Shown here in pieces: positions 17,559 to 25,872 of a stretch of 33,765 nt of DNA. Source of the stretch: Rhodospirillaceae bacterium (GTDB lineage: Bacteria > Pseudomonadota > Alphaproteobacteria > Thalassobaculales > Thalassobaculaceae); NCBI GenBank assembly GCA_002722775.1, contig PBMU01000005.1, positions 1-33,765 on the forward strand, in the 5' to 3' direction. A program made the position numbers and the translations under genes. How positions within the stretch are numbered: position 1 is the stretch's first letter; each line of letters opens with the position of its first letter. The notes beneath the pieces are model-generated. The model was not told the DNA's origin, searched no databases, and worked only from the letters and a program-made list of their open reading frames with translations.

Positions 17559-18055
17559 GTCAACCTTTTCATCCTCATTGCCAGCAGTGTAGCTCACGAA
17601 CGGTCCCAGGTCAGGTCGGAATGATGAGACGGAAACGGACACCAGGAACAGCCAACGGGCCGTCAGAAAACCTTGGCCCGAGAGTTCAAACCCCAACTTC
17701 CAGGACTATTAGGTGCCGACGTTGATCGGCAGGCCGAGGCTGAAGTGCCGGCTTCGTCAAAATGATCCTCGAATAGGATTTCACCGCAGGGTGAACGTAA
17801 AGCCAGTTTAATACGACAAACAAAAGCGATTATTGCCAGGTCATTTAGACCATCAACCCTTTATTAACCTTAAGCAGTCCACGGAAACTGATGCCGGATC
17901 GGAGGCCTTGGCGTTTCAGGGTCGCTCCAGCCACTCGAATGCATGGCCATCGCCTCCACGATATAGCGAGACGCCAGTCCACAAGGCATGGGCGGCTCGA
18001 ACGTCCCGCCCTATTCTGCTCCTTAATCAAATCGGACAGGAAAGGACATGACGAG
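17559..18055. other. Divergent gap before the SDR gene; no supported gene
   Basis: About 500 bases between the unknown membrane protein (minus) and the SDR gene (plus) show no protein family on either strand. It must hold the promoter of the SDR-GST-alcohol dehydrogenase operon. A short 5-bp repeat (ATCCT/AGGAT near 17764-17778) is too weak to call. Frames that extend the SDR gene upstream to 17891 lack family similarity. Confidence 0.4.
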
Positions 18056-18850
18056 ATGAACAATTTGAACGGCAAGGTGGCTCTTATCTCCGGTGGGGCG
18101 CGAGGAATCGGTGGTGCCACCGCCCGACTTATGGCCAAAGTTGGTGCCAAGGTTGTTATCGGCGACGTGCTCGAAACCCAAGGCCGTGAAACGCAAGGCG
18201 AAATCGGCGACGCTGCTGTCTTTACCATCCTCGACGTAACCGCGCCCGAAAGCTGGGACGCTGCCGTGGCTCTGGCAGAGGAACAGTTTGGTGGGCTCGA
18301 CATCCTGGTCAATAATGCCGGGGTGTTCCTAGGCCGCGACTTTATGGAGGTGACCATGGAGGAATGGGAGCGCCTGGCCAACGTGAATATGACCGGTGTC
18401 TGGTTGGGAACTAAGCAATGCCTCCCCGCTCTAAAGCGGGCCGGGGAAAAGAGTGCGACAGGTAGCGCAATCGTAAACACCGCCTCGATCGCCGGGCTTG
18501 TCGGCTCGGAGCTCGACGCTCTCTACTCTATGACCAAAGGCGGGGTGACACTATTCACGAAGTCCACGGCCCTAAATATGGCGCGAAAGGGCTATCCGAT
18601 CCGTGCGAATTCCGTACATCCAGGTGTGATCCAGACCGACATGGGGGCACAGACCTTTGTTGCCCGGGCCGAACAGCACGGTACCAACGACGTCGACAAC
18701 GCGCGCGACGCAGCACTATCCACCCATCCGATCGGCCGCCTCGGCGTGCCTGATGACATCGCTAAAGCGATAGTTTTCCTCGCCTCCGACGACTCGAGCT
18801 TTATGACCGGATCAGCCATGGTCGTCGACGGAGGTGTGACAGCAAGGTAG
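18056..18850 (+). CDS. Short-chain dehydrogenase/reductase (SDR)
   Basis: Classical SDR, an NAD(P)-dependent oxidoreductase of alcohols or ketones. The 264 residues hold the cofactor motif SGGARGIGG (12-20), NNAG (86-89), Asn111, catalytic Ser144, Tyr157 and Lys161 (YSMTK), and the usual HPGVIQTDM segment and C-terminal SFMTGSAMVVDGG. GGAAAGGA upstream supports the ATG at 18056; frames opening earlier lack homology. It is first of a three-gene operon: GST follows after seven bases and the zinc alcohol dehydrogenase after that. The substrate is unknown; 3alpha- or 7alpha-hydroxysteroid dehydrogenases and 2,5-dichloro-diol dehydrogenases belong to this broad group. Confidence 0.92.
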   Translation: MNNLNGKVALISGGARGIGGATARLMAKVGAKVVIGDVLETQGRETQGEIGDAAVFTILDVTAPESWDAAVALAEEQFGGLDILVNNAGVFLGRDFMEVTMEEWERLANVNMTGVWLGTKQCLPALKRAGEKSATGSAIVNTASIAGLVGSELDALYSMTKGGVTLFTKSTALNMARKGYPIRANSVHPGVIQTDMGAQTFVARAEQHGTNDVDNARDAALSTHPIGRLGVPDDIAKAIVFLASDDSSFMTGSAMVVDGGVTAR

Positions 18851-18857
18851 CGGAAAG

Positions 18858-19457
18858 ATGCATGTTACGCTTTATGAGCACGGGACGAATAGGTCCGCGC
18901 GGGTGCGTTGGACGGCGCTCGAAGCGGGAATCGACTACCAAGCGATCAGTCGGCCAGACCTGATTGGATCAGACGAGCTACGTCGAGTGCATCCCCTGGC
19001 CAAACTACCAGCCGCTGAAATCGACGGCAGGCCATTGTTCGAGTCGACCTCTATCTGTACCTATCTTGCTGACCACGCACCCGTGATCGACTTGATCGCG
19101 AATCCCGGAAGCTGGGCCCGAGCCAAACACGACCAATGGGTGGCCTTTACCCTTGCAGAGATGGATGCGTGGCTTTGGAACACTGCCATCAATAAATACG
19201 TCCTGCCCGAAAACCAGCGGATGGACGCAGGTTTCACCCAGAACAACAAAATGTTCCAGCGTTCAGCCGCGGTCCTCGACAGGGTGCTGAGCCACCAGCC
19301 ATTCCTGGTTGAGGACCGGTTCACGGTGACCGATATTATCGTTGGTTGGAGTGTGAATTGGGGCCGACGCACCGGCAATCTAAAGGGCTTCAATAACCTA
19401 AAGGCCTATCTCGATCGCCTGTTTCAACGCCCATTTTGCACGCTGAACCCGGACTGA
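18858..19457 (+). CDS. Glutathione S-transferase family protein
   Basis: 199-residue two-domain GST: a thioredoxin-like N-terminal domain (about 1-75) with LYEHGTNRSARVRW at the start and a short FESTSICTYL (glutathione gamma-glutamyl contact, Glu-Ser) segment, and a helical C-terminal domain with VTDIIVGW at about 156-163. It may conjugate glutathione, isomerise, or dehalogenate a pathway intermediate. GCGGAAAG precedes the ATG. It starts seven bases after the SDR stop and ends before the alcohol dehydrogenase start, which lies 35 bases on. The clustered order SDR-GST-ADH suggests one pathway; the specific reaction is not visible. Confidence 0.88.
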   Translation: MHVTLYEHGTNRSARVRWTALEAGIDYQAISRPDLIGSDELRRVHPLAKLPAAEIDGRPLFESTSICTYLADHAPVIDLIANPGSWARAKHDQWVAFTLAEMDAWLWNTAINKYVLPENQRMDAGFTQNNKMFQRSAAVLDRVLSHQPFLVEDRFTVTDIIVGWSVNWGRRTGNLKGFNNLKAYLDRLFQRPFCTLNPD

Positions 19458-19492
19458 AATATTCTTCTCCATACCGAAGCACCAGGAAAATC

Positions 19493-20554
19493 ATGCGCGC
19501 CGCAATCCTCCAGGGAAGTAGCATCACCATCGAAAGCCTGAATGACCCCAGGCCAACTTCGGGTCAGATTCTTGTTGCCCCGATCCTGTCCGGGATCTGC
19601 GGGTCTGACTTACACTTTCGAGCGCGCGCAATCGAAGCGGAGGTACGGACCCCTGTGGAACGGCGACACACACTGCCTAAAATCGTGCCGGGACATGAGT
19701 TCTCTGCCACCGTAATTGAGTTAGGACGGGAGACGAAAACACCACTACGCCCAGGTGATCGGGTCGCCACCCTCCCATTCACCCATAGCGTTTCTGGTTT
19801 CGAGGTGATTGGTCTCTCACCTCTCCATATCGGTGGGCTATCAACGTTGTGCCTAATCGACTCTATTCGGGCGTTCAAAATTCCCGACAACGTCCCAAGC
19901 GATGTCGCAGCGCTCACAGAACCGATGGCCGTAGGGTTGCATGCGGTCAACCTTGCCAATCGTAACCACGGCCCCAACGTAGTAATCGGCTGTGGCCCCG
20001 TTGGACTGGCTGTGATCACTGCCCTCGCCAACCAAGACCGGCGACCGATAATCGCGGCGGATTTTTCCACGACGAGACGCAAGGCCGCGGAGACTCTGGG
20101 CGCCGACATTGTCATCGATCCATCGCAAGAATCCCCCTTCGATCGGTGGGAAGATTTGAATTTCACGCCCCAACCCCCCTCGCCCCTCTTAGAACGGACA
20201 TTCGATGGTTTCTTACATGGGGCCAATATTTTTGAATGCGTCGGAACTCCCGGACTGATCGACCGCGTGGTTAAGTCAGCACCGCGCCATTCGCACGTCA
20301 TTGTGGTCGGCGTTTGCGCTCACCAGGACAAGTTGACGCCTCGTGAAGCAATCATCGGCGAGTTAACACTTGAATTCAGTTTCGCTTATCGGCCTGTAGA
20401 ATTTTACGAAGCGCTAAAGTCGATCGCCAAAAACTCTGAACAAACGGCTGCGATGATCACCAGTAGACTGCCTTTGGTCGAGACCCCATTCGCCTTCGAA
20501 CGCCTCTCAAACCGCCCAGAGGAGATCAAAATTCTTATTGACCCACATGCCTGA
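19493..20554 (+). CDS. Zinc-type alcohol dehydrogenase (MDR family), lacking structural zinc lobe
   Basis: Medium-chain dehydrogenase of 353 residues with a GroES-like N-terminal part and a Rossmann domain (GCGPVG at about 166-171). Catalytic zinc ligands are visible: Cys36 (GICGSDLH), His68-Glu69 (PGHEF) and Glu143 (TEPMAV). The four-cysteine structural zinc lobe normally found around residues 90-115 is absent; only one cysteine occurs there (Cys120). CCAGGAA precedes the ATG at 19493, where homology begins. It is third gene of the SDR-GST operon. The likely role is oxidation of an alcohol or polyol intermediate; sorbitol/threonine-dehydrogenase-like homologues are the closest by eye. Confidence 0.88.
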   Translation: MRAAILQGSSITIESLNDPRPTSGQILVAPILSGICGSDLHFRARAIEAEVRTPVERRHTLPKIVPGHEFSATVIELGRETKTPLRPGDRVATLPFTHSVSGFEVIGLSPLHIGGLSTLCLIDSIRAFKIPDNVPSDVAALTEPMAVGLHAVNLANRNHGPNVVIGCGPVGLAVITALANQDRRPIIAADFSTTRRKAAETLGADIVIDPSQESPFDRWEDLNFTPQPPSPLLERTFDGFLHGANIFECVGTPGLIDRVVKSAPRHSHVIVVGVCAHQDKLTPREAIIGELTLEFSFAYRPVEFYEALKSIAKNSEQTAAMITSRLPLVETPFAFERLSNRPEEIKILIDPHA

Positions 20555-20805
20555 AATCTAAACGTCAAAACAATTAAATGGGCCATCGGCCGAGCCAACC
20601 ACTTAAAATATTACCGCTGAGCCGAATCGGTAAGTGGGTTCTCGGCAAGAGCCGTTGACGCAAATGGTCGTGCCTGCCAAATCCTTTTAGTCAATCCAAT
20701 CGGCAGCCGGATCACAGTGCCAGGTCTTGGCCTCGACAATCGGACTGTGTAACTCTGTTCCACATGGTCGCGGCACGACCGATTGGGCGCGAAGGGGGAA
20801 TTCTC
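20555..20805. other. Gap before the CoA-transferase gene
   Basis: These 251 bases hold no gene. A 6-bp repeat TTACCG (20611-20616) and CGGTAA (20628-20633), with flanking CCAC/GTGG that can extend it across a bulge, is a possible hairpin, but no T-run follows, so I do not call a terminator. The promoter of the CoA-transferase gene is probably in the second half. Confidence 0.3.
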
Positions 20806-22044
20806 ATGTCTGATAACGTCACGGATTTCAAATTTCTGGAAGGTGTAAAGATCGTCGATCTAACCCAGTTCGAGGCCGGCCCGTCCTGCACCGAATCCCT
20901 CGCGTGGTTGGGGGCTGAAGTGGTAAAGATCGAAAATCCACGAATGGGTGACCCGGGGCGACGTCTGAAAGCCAACATGCCGGACGACGACCCATACTAT
21001 TTCCACATGTTCAACGCAAACAAGAAGTCGGTGACGGTCAACCTCAAGAATGAGGAGGGTCTAGATCTAGTCAAAGACATGATCCACGAGGCGGACATAA
21101 TGATGGAAAACTTTGCGCCGGGCGCGATCGAAAGGCTTGGGCTATCTTATGATGTGGTCAGACAGATCAACCCTGGAATTATCTATGCCCAAGTGAAGGG
21201 CTTTGGAGAGGGTAGCCCGTTCGAAAAAAACCTTTCATTTGACATGATTGCCCAGGCCTGCGGGGGAACCTTTAGCGTCACCGGTGCCCCCGATGGTCCG
21301 CCAACCCGTCCTGGGATAACCATCGGTGATACTGGCACTGGTATGTTGATGGCCATCACAATTCTCGGAGCCCTTTACAAACGCCGCGAAACGGGCGAAG
21401 GCCATCGGATTCAAGTCGCAATGCAGGATGCGATGTTGCACTACATGCGGGTAAATTTCGCAACCCAGGGACGCACCGGGAAGGCGGCCCAGCGGGGCGG
21501 CGGGAAGGTGCCTGGCATCACAAATGCGCCAATGGGGCTCTACCCCTGTGCCCCAGGGGATCAGAATGACTATGTCTACATCATGACAAGTAGGGCTAAC
21601 CCCGAACACTGGGATCGGCTTTTGAGCGTTATCGGAAGGGAAGATCTAATTGGGAATACGAACTATTTGACGCCAGGTGACCGTGTTGAACGTTCGGACG
21701 AAGTTGACGAGATCATCTCGGCGTGGACCAGGACCCAAACCAAGCAAGACGCCATGCAGTTAATGGGTGAGGCGGGCATCCCAGCGGGCGCGGTACTAGA
21801 CACCGATGAATTAAACAACGACAAGACGTTCGAGGACCGCGGCGTGATGCAGACTATGGCTCATCCTGTTCATCACGACTTTAAAATGCCGGCCTGGCCA
21901 GTGCGGGTCGACGGCAAGGCCTCACGGCTCAAATCCTCGCCTGTTTTGGGAGAGCACACGGACACAGTGATTAGCGATTGGCTTGGTTTGAACGACGCGG
22001 CTATCGACGCACTTAAGTCTAAGGGTGCGATTGGACCCCAGTAA
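20806..22044 (+). CDS. Family III CoA-transferase (CaiB/BaiF; formyl-CoA transferase-like)
   Basis: Moves CoA between carboxylic acids, allowing an acid to enter CoA-dependent breakdown. The 412 residues fit the family's interlocked-dimer fold. Asp175 in ITIGDTGTGM aligns with the catalytic Asp169 of formyl-CoA transferase (GDSNTGM). A glycine-rich RGGG segment occurs where the Frc loop lies. Further matches are VDLTQFEAGPSC near the start, KGFGEG and SPVLGEHTD near the end. GAAGGGGGAA precedes the ATG at 20806; an earlier in-frame start at 20764 has no support. It stands alone after a 251-base gap. Frc proper needs an adjacent oxalyl-CoA decarboxylase, and the ThDP enzyme at 3158 lies 16 kb away and is not clearly one. 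Confidence 0.9.
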   Translation: MSDNVTDFKFLEGVKIVDLTQFEAGPSCTESLAWLGAEVVKIENPRMGDPGRRLKANMPDDDPYYFHMFNANKKSVTVNLKNEEGLDLVKDMIHEADIMMENFAPGAIERLGLSYDVVRQINPGIIYAQVKGFGEGSPFEKNLSFDMIAQACGGTFSVTGAPDGPPTRPGITIGDTGTGMLMAITILGALYKRRETGEGHRIQVAMQDAMLHYMRVNFATQGRTGKAAQRGGGKVPGITNAPMGLYPCAPGDQNDYVYIMTSRANPEHWDRLLSVIGREDLIGNTNYLTPGDRVERSDEVDEIISAWTRTQTKQDAMQLMGEAGIPAGAVLDTDELNNDKTFEDRGVMQTMAHPVHHDFKMPAWPVRVDGKASRLKSSPVLGEHTDTVISDWLGLNDAAIDALKSKGAIGPQ

Positions 22045-22138
22045 ACTACCCGGGGAGCGGCATCTCGATCCATATCTTCGGGTTTCGTAGGCGAGATTCC
22101 CCCCGAAGCGGCGATGCAGTTCGGTACTCGAGAAGCGT

Positions 22139-24169
22139 TTAGGTCTCCCCCCTAACCAAGGCTCTGACTAAGAACCTGCTTGGCGAAACTGCAAGCGCTA
22201 CGTCGCGTTCAACTGGCCAAGGTTCGCCAAACATCTGGCTTGCCAAAATCTCGGCCGCCAACGGCGCGGTCATCAAGCCGCGAGATCCGAGCCCGCTCAA
22301 CACGTATAATCCTTCTTGGAGTGGTGAAGTTGGTGGAAATTGTCCCTTGGGGCCATGCTGGAGCCGTCTATAGGCATGCCGGAACCTCATGGGATCCACA
22401 ACGGCGCCAACCACTGGGAGCCTGTCTGGGGTCATACTGCGTATGCCGGCGCGGCCCGACCAGTGGCAGACAGCCGCCTGCCCGACCGCCTCGCCCAATA
22501 CCCCATCCAGTGCCAAGGGCAATCCCAAGAGGTTTTCGACGTGAGCCTCGACCGTGACAGGAACTGGCCACCGACCAGGATCAAGTCCCGCACGAGTATG
22601 CGTCGCACCGACGATATGACACCCGGCAAAGGTCGGGGTCACATAACCGCTTTGAAGCACGCTCAACGCCAAGTCAGCACTCCTTAGCGTTGCAGGGACA
22701 ATGGAAAGCTGTCCTACCACTGGTTCCAGCTCCAACCATTTGACTTGGTTGTGATCCTGGCACGCATGACCGGCGGCGATGACAGCGATATCGGTCTCCG
22801 TAACCGTCCGACCGTCCAGATCTTTCATCAACCAGGCGTCATCATGGGTTTCCAATTTCGCTACTTCACGGGCGCCTATGAAACCAGCATTGTCCGCGAG
22901 GACCTCCGCATATTCAGTCGGACGCAACACGCCTGCTGAAGGCACCAATAAGCATGCTTTGGTAATTGAAATTCCAGCCCTTCGCGTTGCCTCTTTCGCT
23001 TCCAACGCCTCGACCGCGCCCAGCCAAAGACCGGCCTGGCTGGCCATGATTTGATCACTCCAAACCGTCTCCGCTTCCATCAATGGGCGCAAAATACCGC
23101 GTGAGAGCCAGGAAATCTGAGATTCTTCGATTGACGCAAGCGCCATGCGATAGGCACGTGCGTGGAAATGGGCTGCATTCGTGTCTCCAGAGTCGAAACG
23201 CGGAGCGATGAGAGCCCCTGGGTTGCCGGAGGTCTCGCCAGCAATAGCGTCGCGGCGGTCCACCAGAACCACCTCCCGACCTCGGCGGACTACAGCATGG
23301 GCGATGGCACATCCCGCAATGCCGGCACCCAACACCCCCACCGACCGAGTGTCGGCACGGCCCGGCGCGCGATACCAAGGGGCAACATAAGACACCGCCG
23401 AAGGGCCCCTAAACCGCGCCACCAACATCTCACGTTTCGTACCGAACCCAGATTTCTTCTCAACCGAAAATCCAGCACGTTCCAGGTTCCGGCGAACCCT
23501 AGAAGATGCGGTATAGGTCGCGAGGCGCGCCCGTGGTGCGCTCAACCGCGCGATCTCAGCCATAACTTCAGCCGACCACATGGCTGGATTGCGCGCCGGT
23601 GCGAACCCGTCGAGGAACCACGCGTCGACTTGAGCCTCGGCCTCCGCGAGGATCATGCCCACTTCTCCAACCAATAGTGTAAGAGACACTAGGCCCCGGT
23701 CCAACCAGACTCGATGAAATCCAGGATGAATGGGCGGATAAACGCTTCGCAAAGCCTTGGCGTAGGGCTCCAACTCAGGCCAGGCAGAATGCGCCCGTTC
23801 AAGCGCATCAATCGAAAGCGGAAAGCCTTCCACGGACAAGTAATGCAACCGAGCATCGGCTGATGCGCTCTCCCGCCAAAGCCGCCACGTGGCGAGAAAG
23901 TTCAGTCCTGTGCCGAATCCAGTCTCACCCACAACGAAGATGCGGCGACCTTGCCAAGCCCCGGGAAGGTTCGTTCCCTCCAGAAAGACGTGGCGAGCCT
24001 CCGCTAACCCATCACATAGCGAATAATACGTATCCGCGAACCGTTCGGAGTACGGAACAGCACCGCCGCGCCATTCAATTTCGACGGCGAGATCCACAAG
24101 GCGTTCGCGGCGGAAACGCCTAGTATTTGGTTGGTAAAACTCCAGTCCAGTGGGTGGGGTGACTTTCAT
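22139..24169 (-). CDS. mnmC: tRNA 5-methylaminomethyl-2-thiouridine biosynthesis bifunctional protein MnmC
   Basis: Completes the wobble-uridine modification mnm5s2U34 in tRNA. The 676 residues comprise an N-terminal SAM methyltransferase (GETGFGTG at 81-88, DGFAPARNPAMW at 187-198) and a C-terminal FAD domain (GAGIAG at 281-286) that removes the carboxymethyl group. This two-domain fusion is known from proteobacteria. The start is uncertain: I use the ATG at 24169, where homology begins; in-frame ATG at 24184 and an upstream start at 24247 have no clear ribosome site. The gene is divergent from a small unknown protein whose start lies about 58 bases away. It is a core translation gene among catabolic operons. 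Confidence 0.93.
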   Translation of the reverse strand: MKVTPPTGLEFYQPNTRRFRRERLVDLAVEIEWRGGAVPYSERFADTYYSLCDGLAEARHVFLEGTNLPGAWQGRRIFVVGETGFGTGLNFLATWRLWRESASADARLHYLSVEGFPLSIDALERAHSAWPELEPYAKALRSVYPPIHPGFHRVWLDRGLVSLTLLVGEVGMILAEAEAQVDAWFLDGFAPARNPAMWSAEVMAEIARLSAPRARLATYTASSRVRRNLERAGFSVEKKSGFGTKREMLVARFRGPSAVSYVAPWYRAPGRADTRSVGVLGAGIAGCAIAHAVVRRGREVVLVDRRDAIAGETSGNPGALIAPRFDSGDTNAAHFHARAYRMALASIEESQISWLSRGILRPLMEAETVWSDQIMASQAGLWLGAVEALEAKEATRRAGISITKACLLVPSAGVLRPTEYAEVLADNAGFIGAREVAKLETHDDAWLMKDLDGRTVTETDIAVIAAGHACQDHNQVKWLELEPVVGQLSIVPATLRSADLALSVLQSGYVTPTFAGCHIVGATHTRAGLDPGRWPVPVTVEAHVENLLGLPLALDGVLGEAVGQAAVCHWSGRAGIRSMTPDRLPVVGAVVDPMRFRHAYRRLQHGPKGQFPPTSPLQEGLYVLSGLGSRGLMTAPLAAEILASQMFGEPWPVERDVALAVSPSRFLVRALVRGET

Positions 24170-24226
24170 GACCACAGCATGCATTGTGTTGGTGGAACCA
24201 TCAATTGAAGCTGGACCGTACGATTG

Positions 24227-24484
24227 ATGTCGAACATGGACCAACACCTCCTGCCCGAAGACGAGCAGAAACGTCTAGCTCTGAGAATGATCCTGGAGAC
24301 ATGGGATGATGTATTAGCACAGGGCGTCGCGCCGGAAATGATTGCATCATCGTCAATCTTTGCCGCGCTAACCGACATGATCGAACATTACGGCGAGGAC
24401 ACAGTGGCCGAAATGGTGGCCGAATGGCCGGACCGTATTCGTAACGGTGAATTCACACTGGCCGAGGATGCGAGGCACGAATGA
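24227..24484 (+). CDS. Small conserved-type helical protein of unknown function (85 residues)
   Basis: An 85-residue product predicted to be almost all helix, acidic near the C-terminus, with hydrophobic positions repeating every three to four residues (LALRMILETW, IFAALTDMIEHYG, VAEMVAEWPDRI). There is no signal or membrane segment. It resembles small proteins I have seen next to alphaproteobacterial tRNA or SDR genes, but I recognise no named family. The ATG at 24227 is preceded by GGACC; an in-frame ATG at 24236 is an alternative. The stop TGA overlaps the start of the SDR reading frame (ATGA at 24481), so the two were translationally coupled. It is divergent from mnmC. Confidence 0.7.
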   Translation: MSNMDQHLLPEDEQKRLALRMILETWDDVLAQGVAPEMIASSSIFAALTDMIEHYGEDTVAEMVAEWPDRIRNGEFTLAEDARHE

Positions 24485-25233
24485 CCCGTATCGACCTGGA
24501 GGGACACGTCGCCGTGATTACTGGAGGCGCGAGGGGAATCTAGTTCGCGACTCCAAGAATGATGCTCGATTATGGCGCACGCGTGGCGATTTGGGATGCA
24601 GACGAACCCGCGATGGACATGGCCCTACTGGATCTTCGAGCAGGCGATACAGCGACCGGGACCCAGGTCGATGTTATAGACGCCGCCTCGGTCACAGGAG
24701 CAATCCGGGGGGCTCTCAGCGCCCATGGGAAAGTCGACATTCTAATAAATAGTGCCGGGATCTTGGGTGCTTCACAGGCCGCGGTCGATTATTCTTACGA
24801 TACGTGGTGCCAGGTGCTCGACGTAAACCTCTCGGGGACATTCTTGTGTTCAAAGCTAACCGCACCCAGAATGGTAAATGAAGGTTGGGGACGGATCGTA
24901 AACATCGCCTCCCTCGCAGGTAAGGAAGGCACCCCGGGCCTTCCGGCCTATAGTGCCTCGAAGGCGGGCGTGATTGCGCTCACCAAATCAATGGGCAAGG
25001 AACTAGCAATTACTGGGGTCTTGGTGAACTGCATCGCGCCCGCAGCGATCAATACGGAAATGGCGGCGAACGCCGATCCTGTGCAACTTAACCTTATGAT
25101 CGAGAAGAGCCCAATGCGACGTTTGGGGACGACCGAAGAATGTGCAGCCTTAGTTTGCTGGCTAGCCTCCGAGCAAATGAGTTTTAGCACCGGCGGCTGC
25201 TTCGATGTCTCAGGTGGTCGTGCGGTTTATTAA
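24481..25233 (+). pseudogene. Short-chain dehydrogenase interrupted by an early in-frame TAG
   Basis: An SDR reading frame opens at the ATG at 24481 in the ATGA overlap with the preceding gene. It reads through VAVITGGARGI and meets TAG at 24541-24543, exactly where the third glycine of the TGxxxGxG cofactor motif belongs. After the TAG the frame continues undamaged to 25233 with NSAG, an Ser/Tyr/Lys set (SLAG, then YSASK) and the C-terminal FDVSGG motif. A restart at 24559 would lack the nucleotide-binding motif and should be inactive. TAG is an ordinary stop elsewhere in this window, so read-through is unlikely. This is a recent pseudogene or a sequence error. Intact relatives would be about 250 residues and FabG-like. 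Confidence 0.82.
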
Positions 25234-25491
25234 AATCAGCTAAGGCTTGCGCGAACGAAGGATCGTGCACCGGGGCGACCCAGTAACACTCGTGGTTGCG
25301 AGCTCGCATTCCGACATGGCTTCGTAATAGTGTTCCAGATCCAGCTCGCCAAATCCGTCAACACGGTACCGCTGACCCGTGACTATGTTTATGATTTCGA
25401 GCGCAACCAAGGGGTGAAGGTTTCCGCGGACCGCAGATTGAGCGCGGCTGGCGATTGACCCCAGACCGCGGCCGGGGTTTGTTATCCAATC
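25234..25491. other. Gap between the broken SDR and the SCP2-like gene
   Basis: 258 bases in which I see no recognisable gene. A minus-strand open frame covers it (to 25734), but it overlaps the real SCP2-like gene and has no family similarity. The promoter for the following operon should be here; I find no clear -35/-10 boxes. Confidence 0.35.
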
Positions 25492-25872
25492 ATGTTCGAC
25501 ACGCTTGCCCATTCCGTGAATAACGACACATTTCTGGTTCGTTTGGGTTGCCGCATGACGGCGGCCTTTCTGGTCCAGGTCGGTACTCGCGAATTTTTCG
25601 TTACGGTAGATCGCGGTCGGATCTCCGCAATCGACGAAGGCCAATTTCGCATGCGCGGCTGGAGTTTCGCCGTTCGCGCGACAGAGGAGGTTTGGAGAAC
25701 ATTTTGGCTGGCCTGCCCTCCACCCGGCTATCATGATATCTTCGCAATGTCACGGTTTGGGCATTGCCGCCTGGAAGGTGACTTGAGCGTTCTACTATCG
25801 AATCTGCGTTACGTTAAAGAAGTCCTGGCTATTCCGAGACGCAAGGCCGACACGGGCGGAGGAGATGGCTGA
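25492..25872 (+). CDS. SCP2-like (sterol carrier protein 2 fold) small protein
   Basis: A 126-residue protein resembling the SCP2-like domain proteins that precede alpha/beta hydrolases in proteobacterial operons; they are thought to bind a lipid or hydrophobic ligand. By eye: beta strand FLVQVGTREFFVTVDRGRISAI, then FAVRATEEVWRTFW, PPPGYHDIF and FGHCRLEGDLSVLL, in the order of those domains. It ends with a helical segment and a basic, Gly-rich tail. The ATG at 25492 has only a weak ribosome site. Its end overlaps the start of the following hydrolase by eight bases (ATGGCTGA), so coupling is likely. The assignment rests on pattern and context. Confidence 0.72.
   Translation: MFDTLAHSVNNDTFLVRLGCRMTAAFLVQVGTREFFVTVDRGRISAIDEGQFRMRGWSFAVRATEEVWRTFWLACPPPGYHDIFAMSRFGHCRLEGDLSVLLSNLRYVKEVLAIPRRKADTGGGDG

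Noticed and set aside
17845-18480. A 211-codon minus-strand open frame opposite the SDR gene
   Set aside because: The plus-strand SDR has all catalytic residues; this frame has no recognised domain.
19564-20301. A 245-codon minus-strand open frame inside the zinc alcohol dehydrogenase
   Set aside because: It is a shadow of a clearly real gene; its product is Arg/Ser/Pro-rich with no family.
20611-20633. A 6-bp inverted repeat after the alcohol dehydrogenase as a terminator
   Set aside because: No T-run follows and the stem needs a bulge to extend.
24541-24543. The TAG in the SDR gene as a recoded stop (for example pyrrolysine)
   Set aside because: TAG ends other intact genes here (18850, 27512), no recoding genes are seen, and the site should be a glycine in the cofactor motif.
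25240-25734. A 164-codon minus-strand open frame
   Set aside because: It overlaps the SCP2-like gene, has no family similarity, and the plus-strand gene is coupled to the hydrolase that follows.
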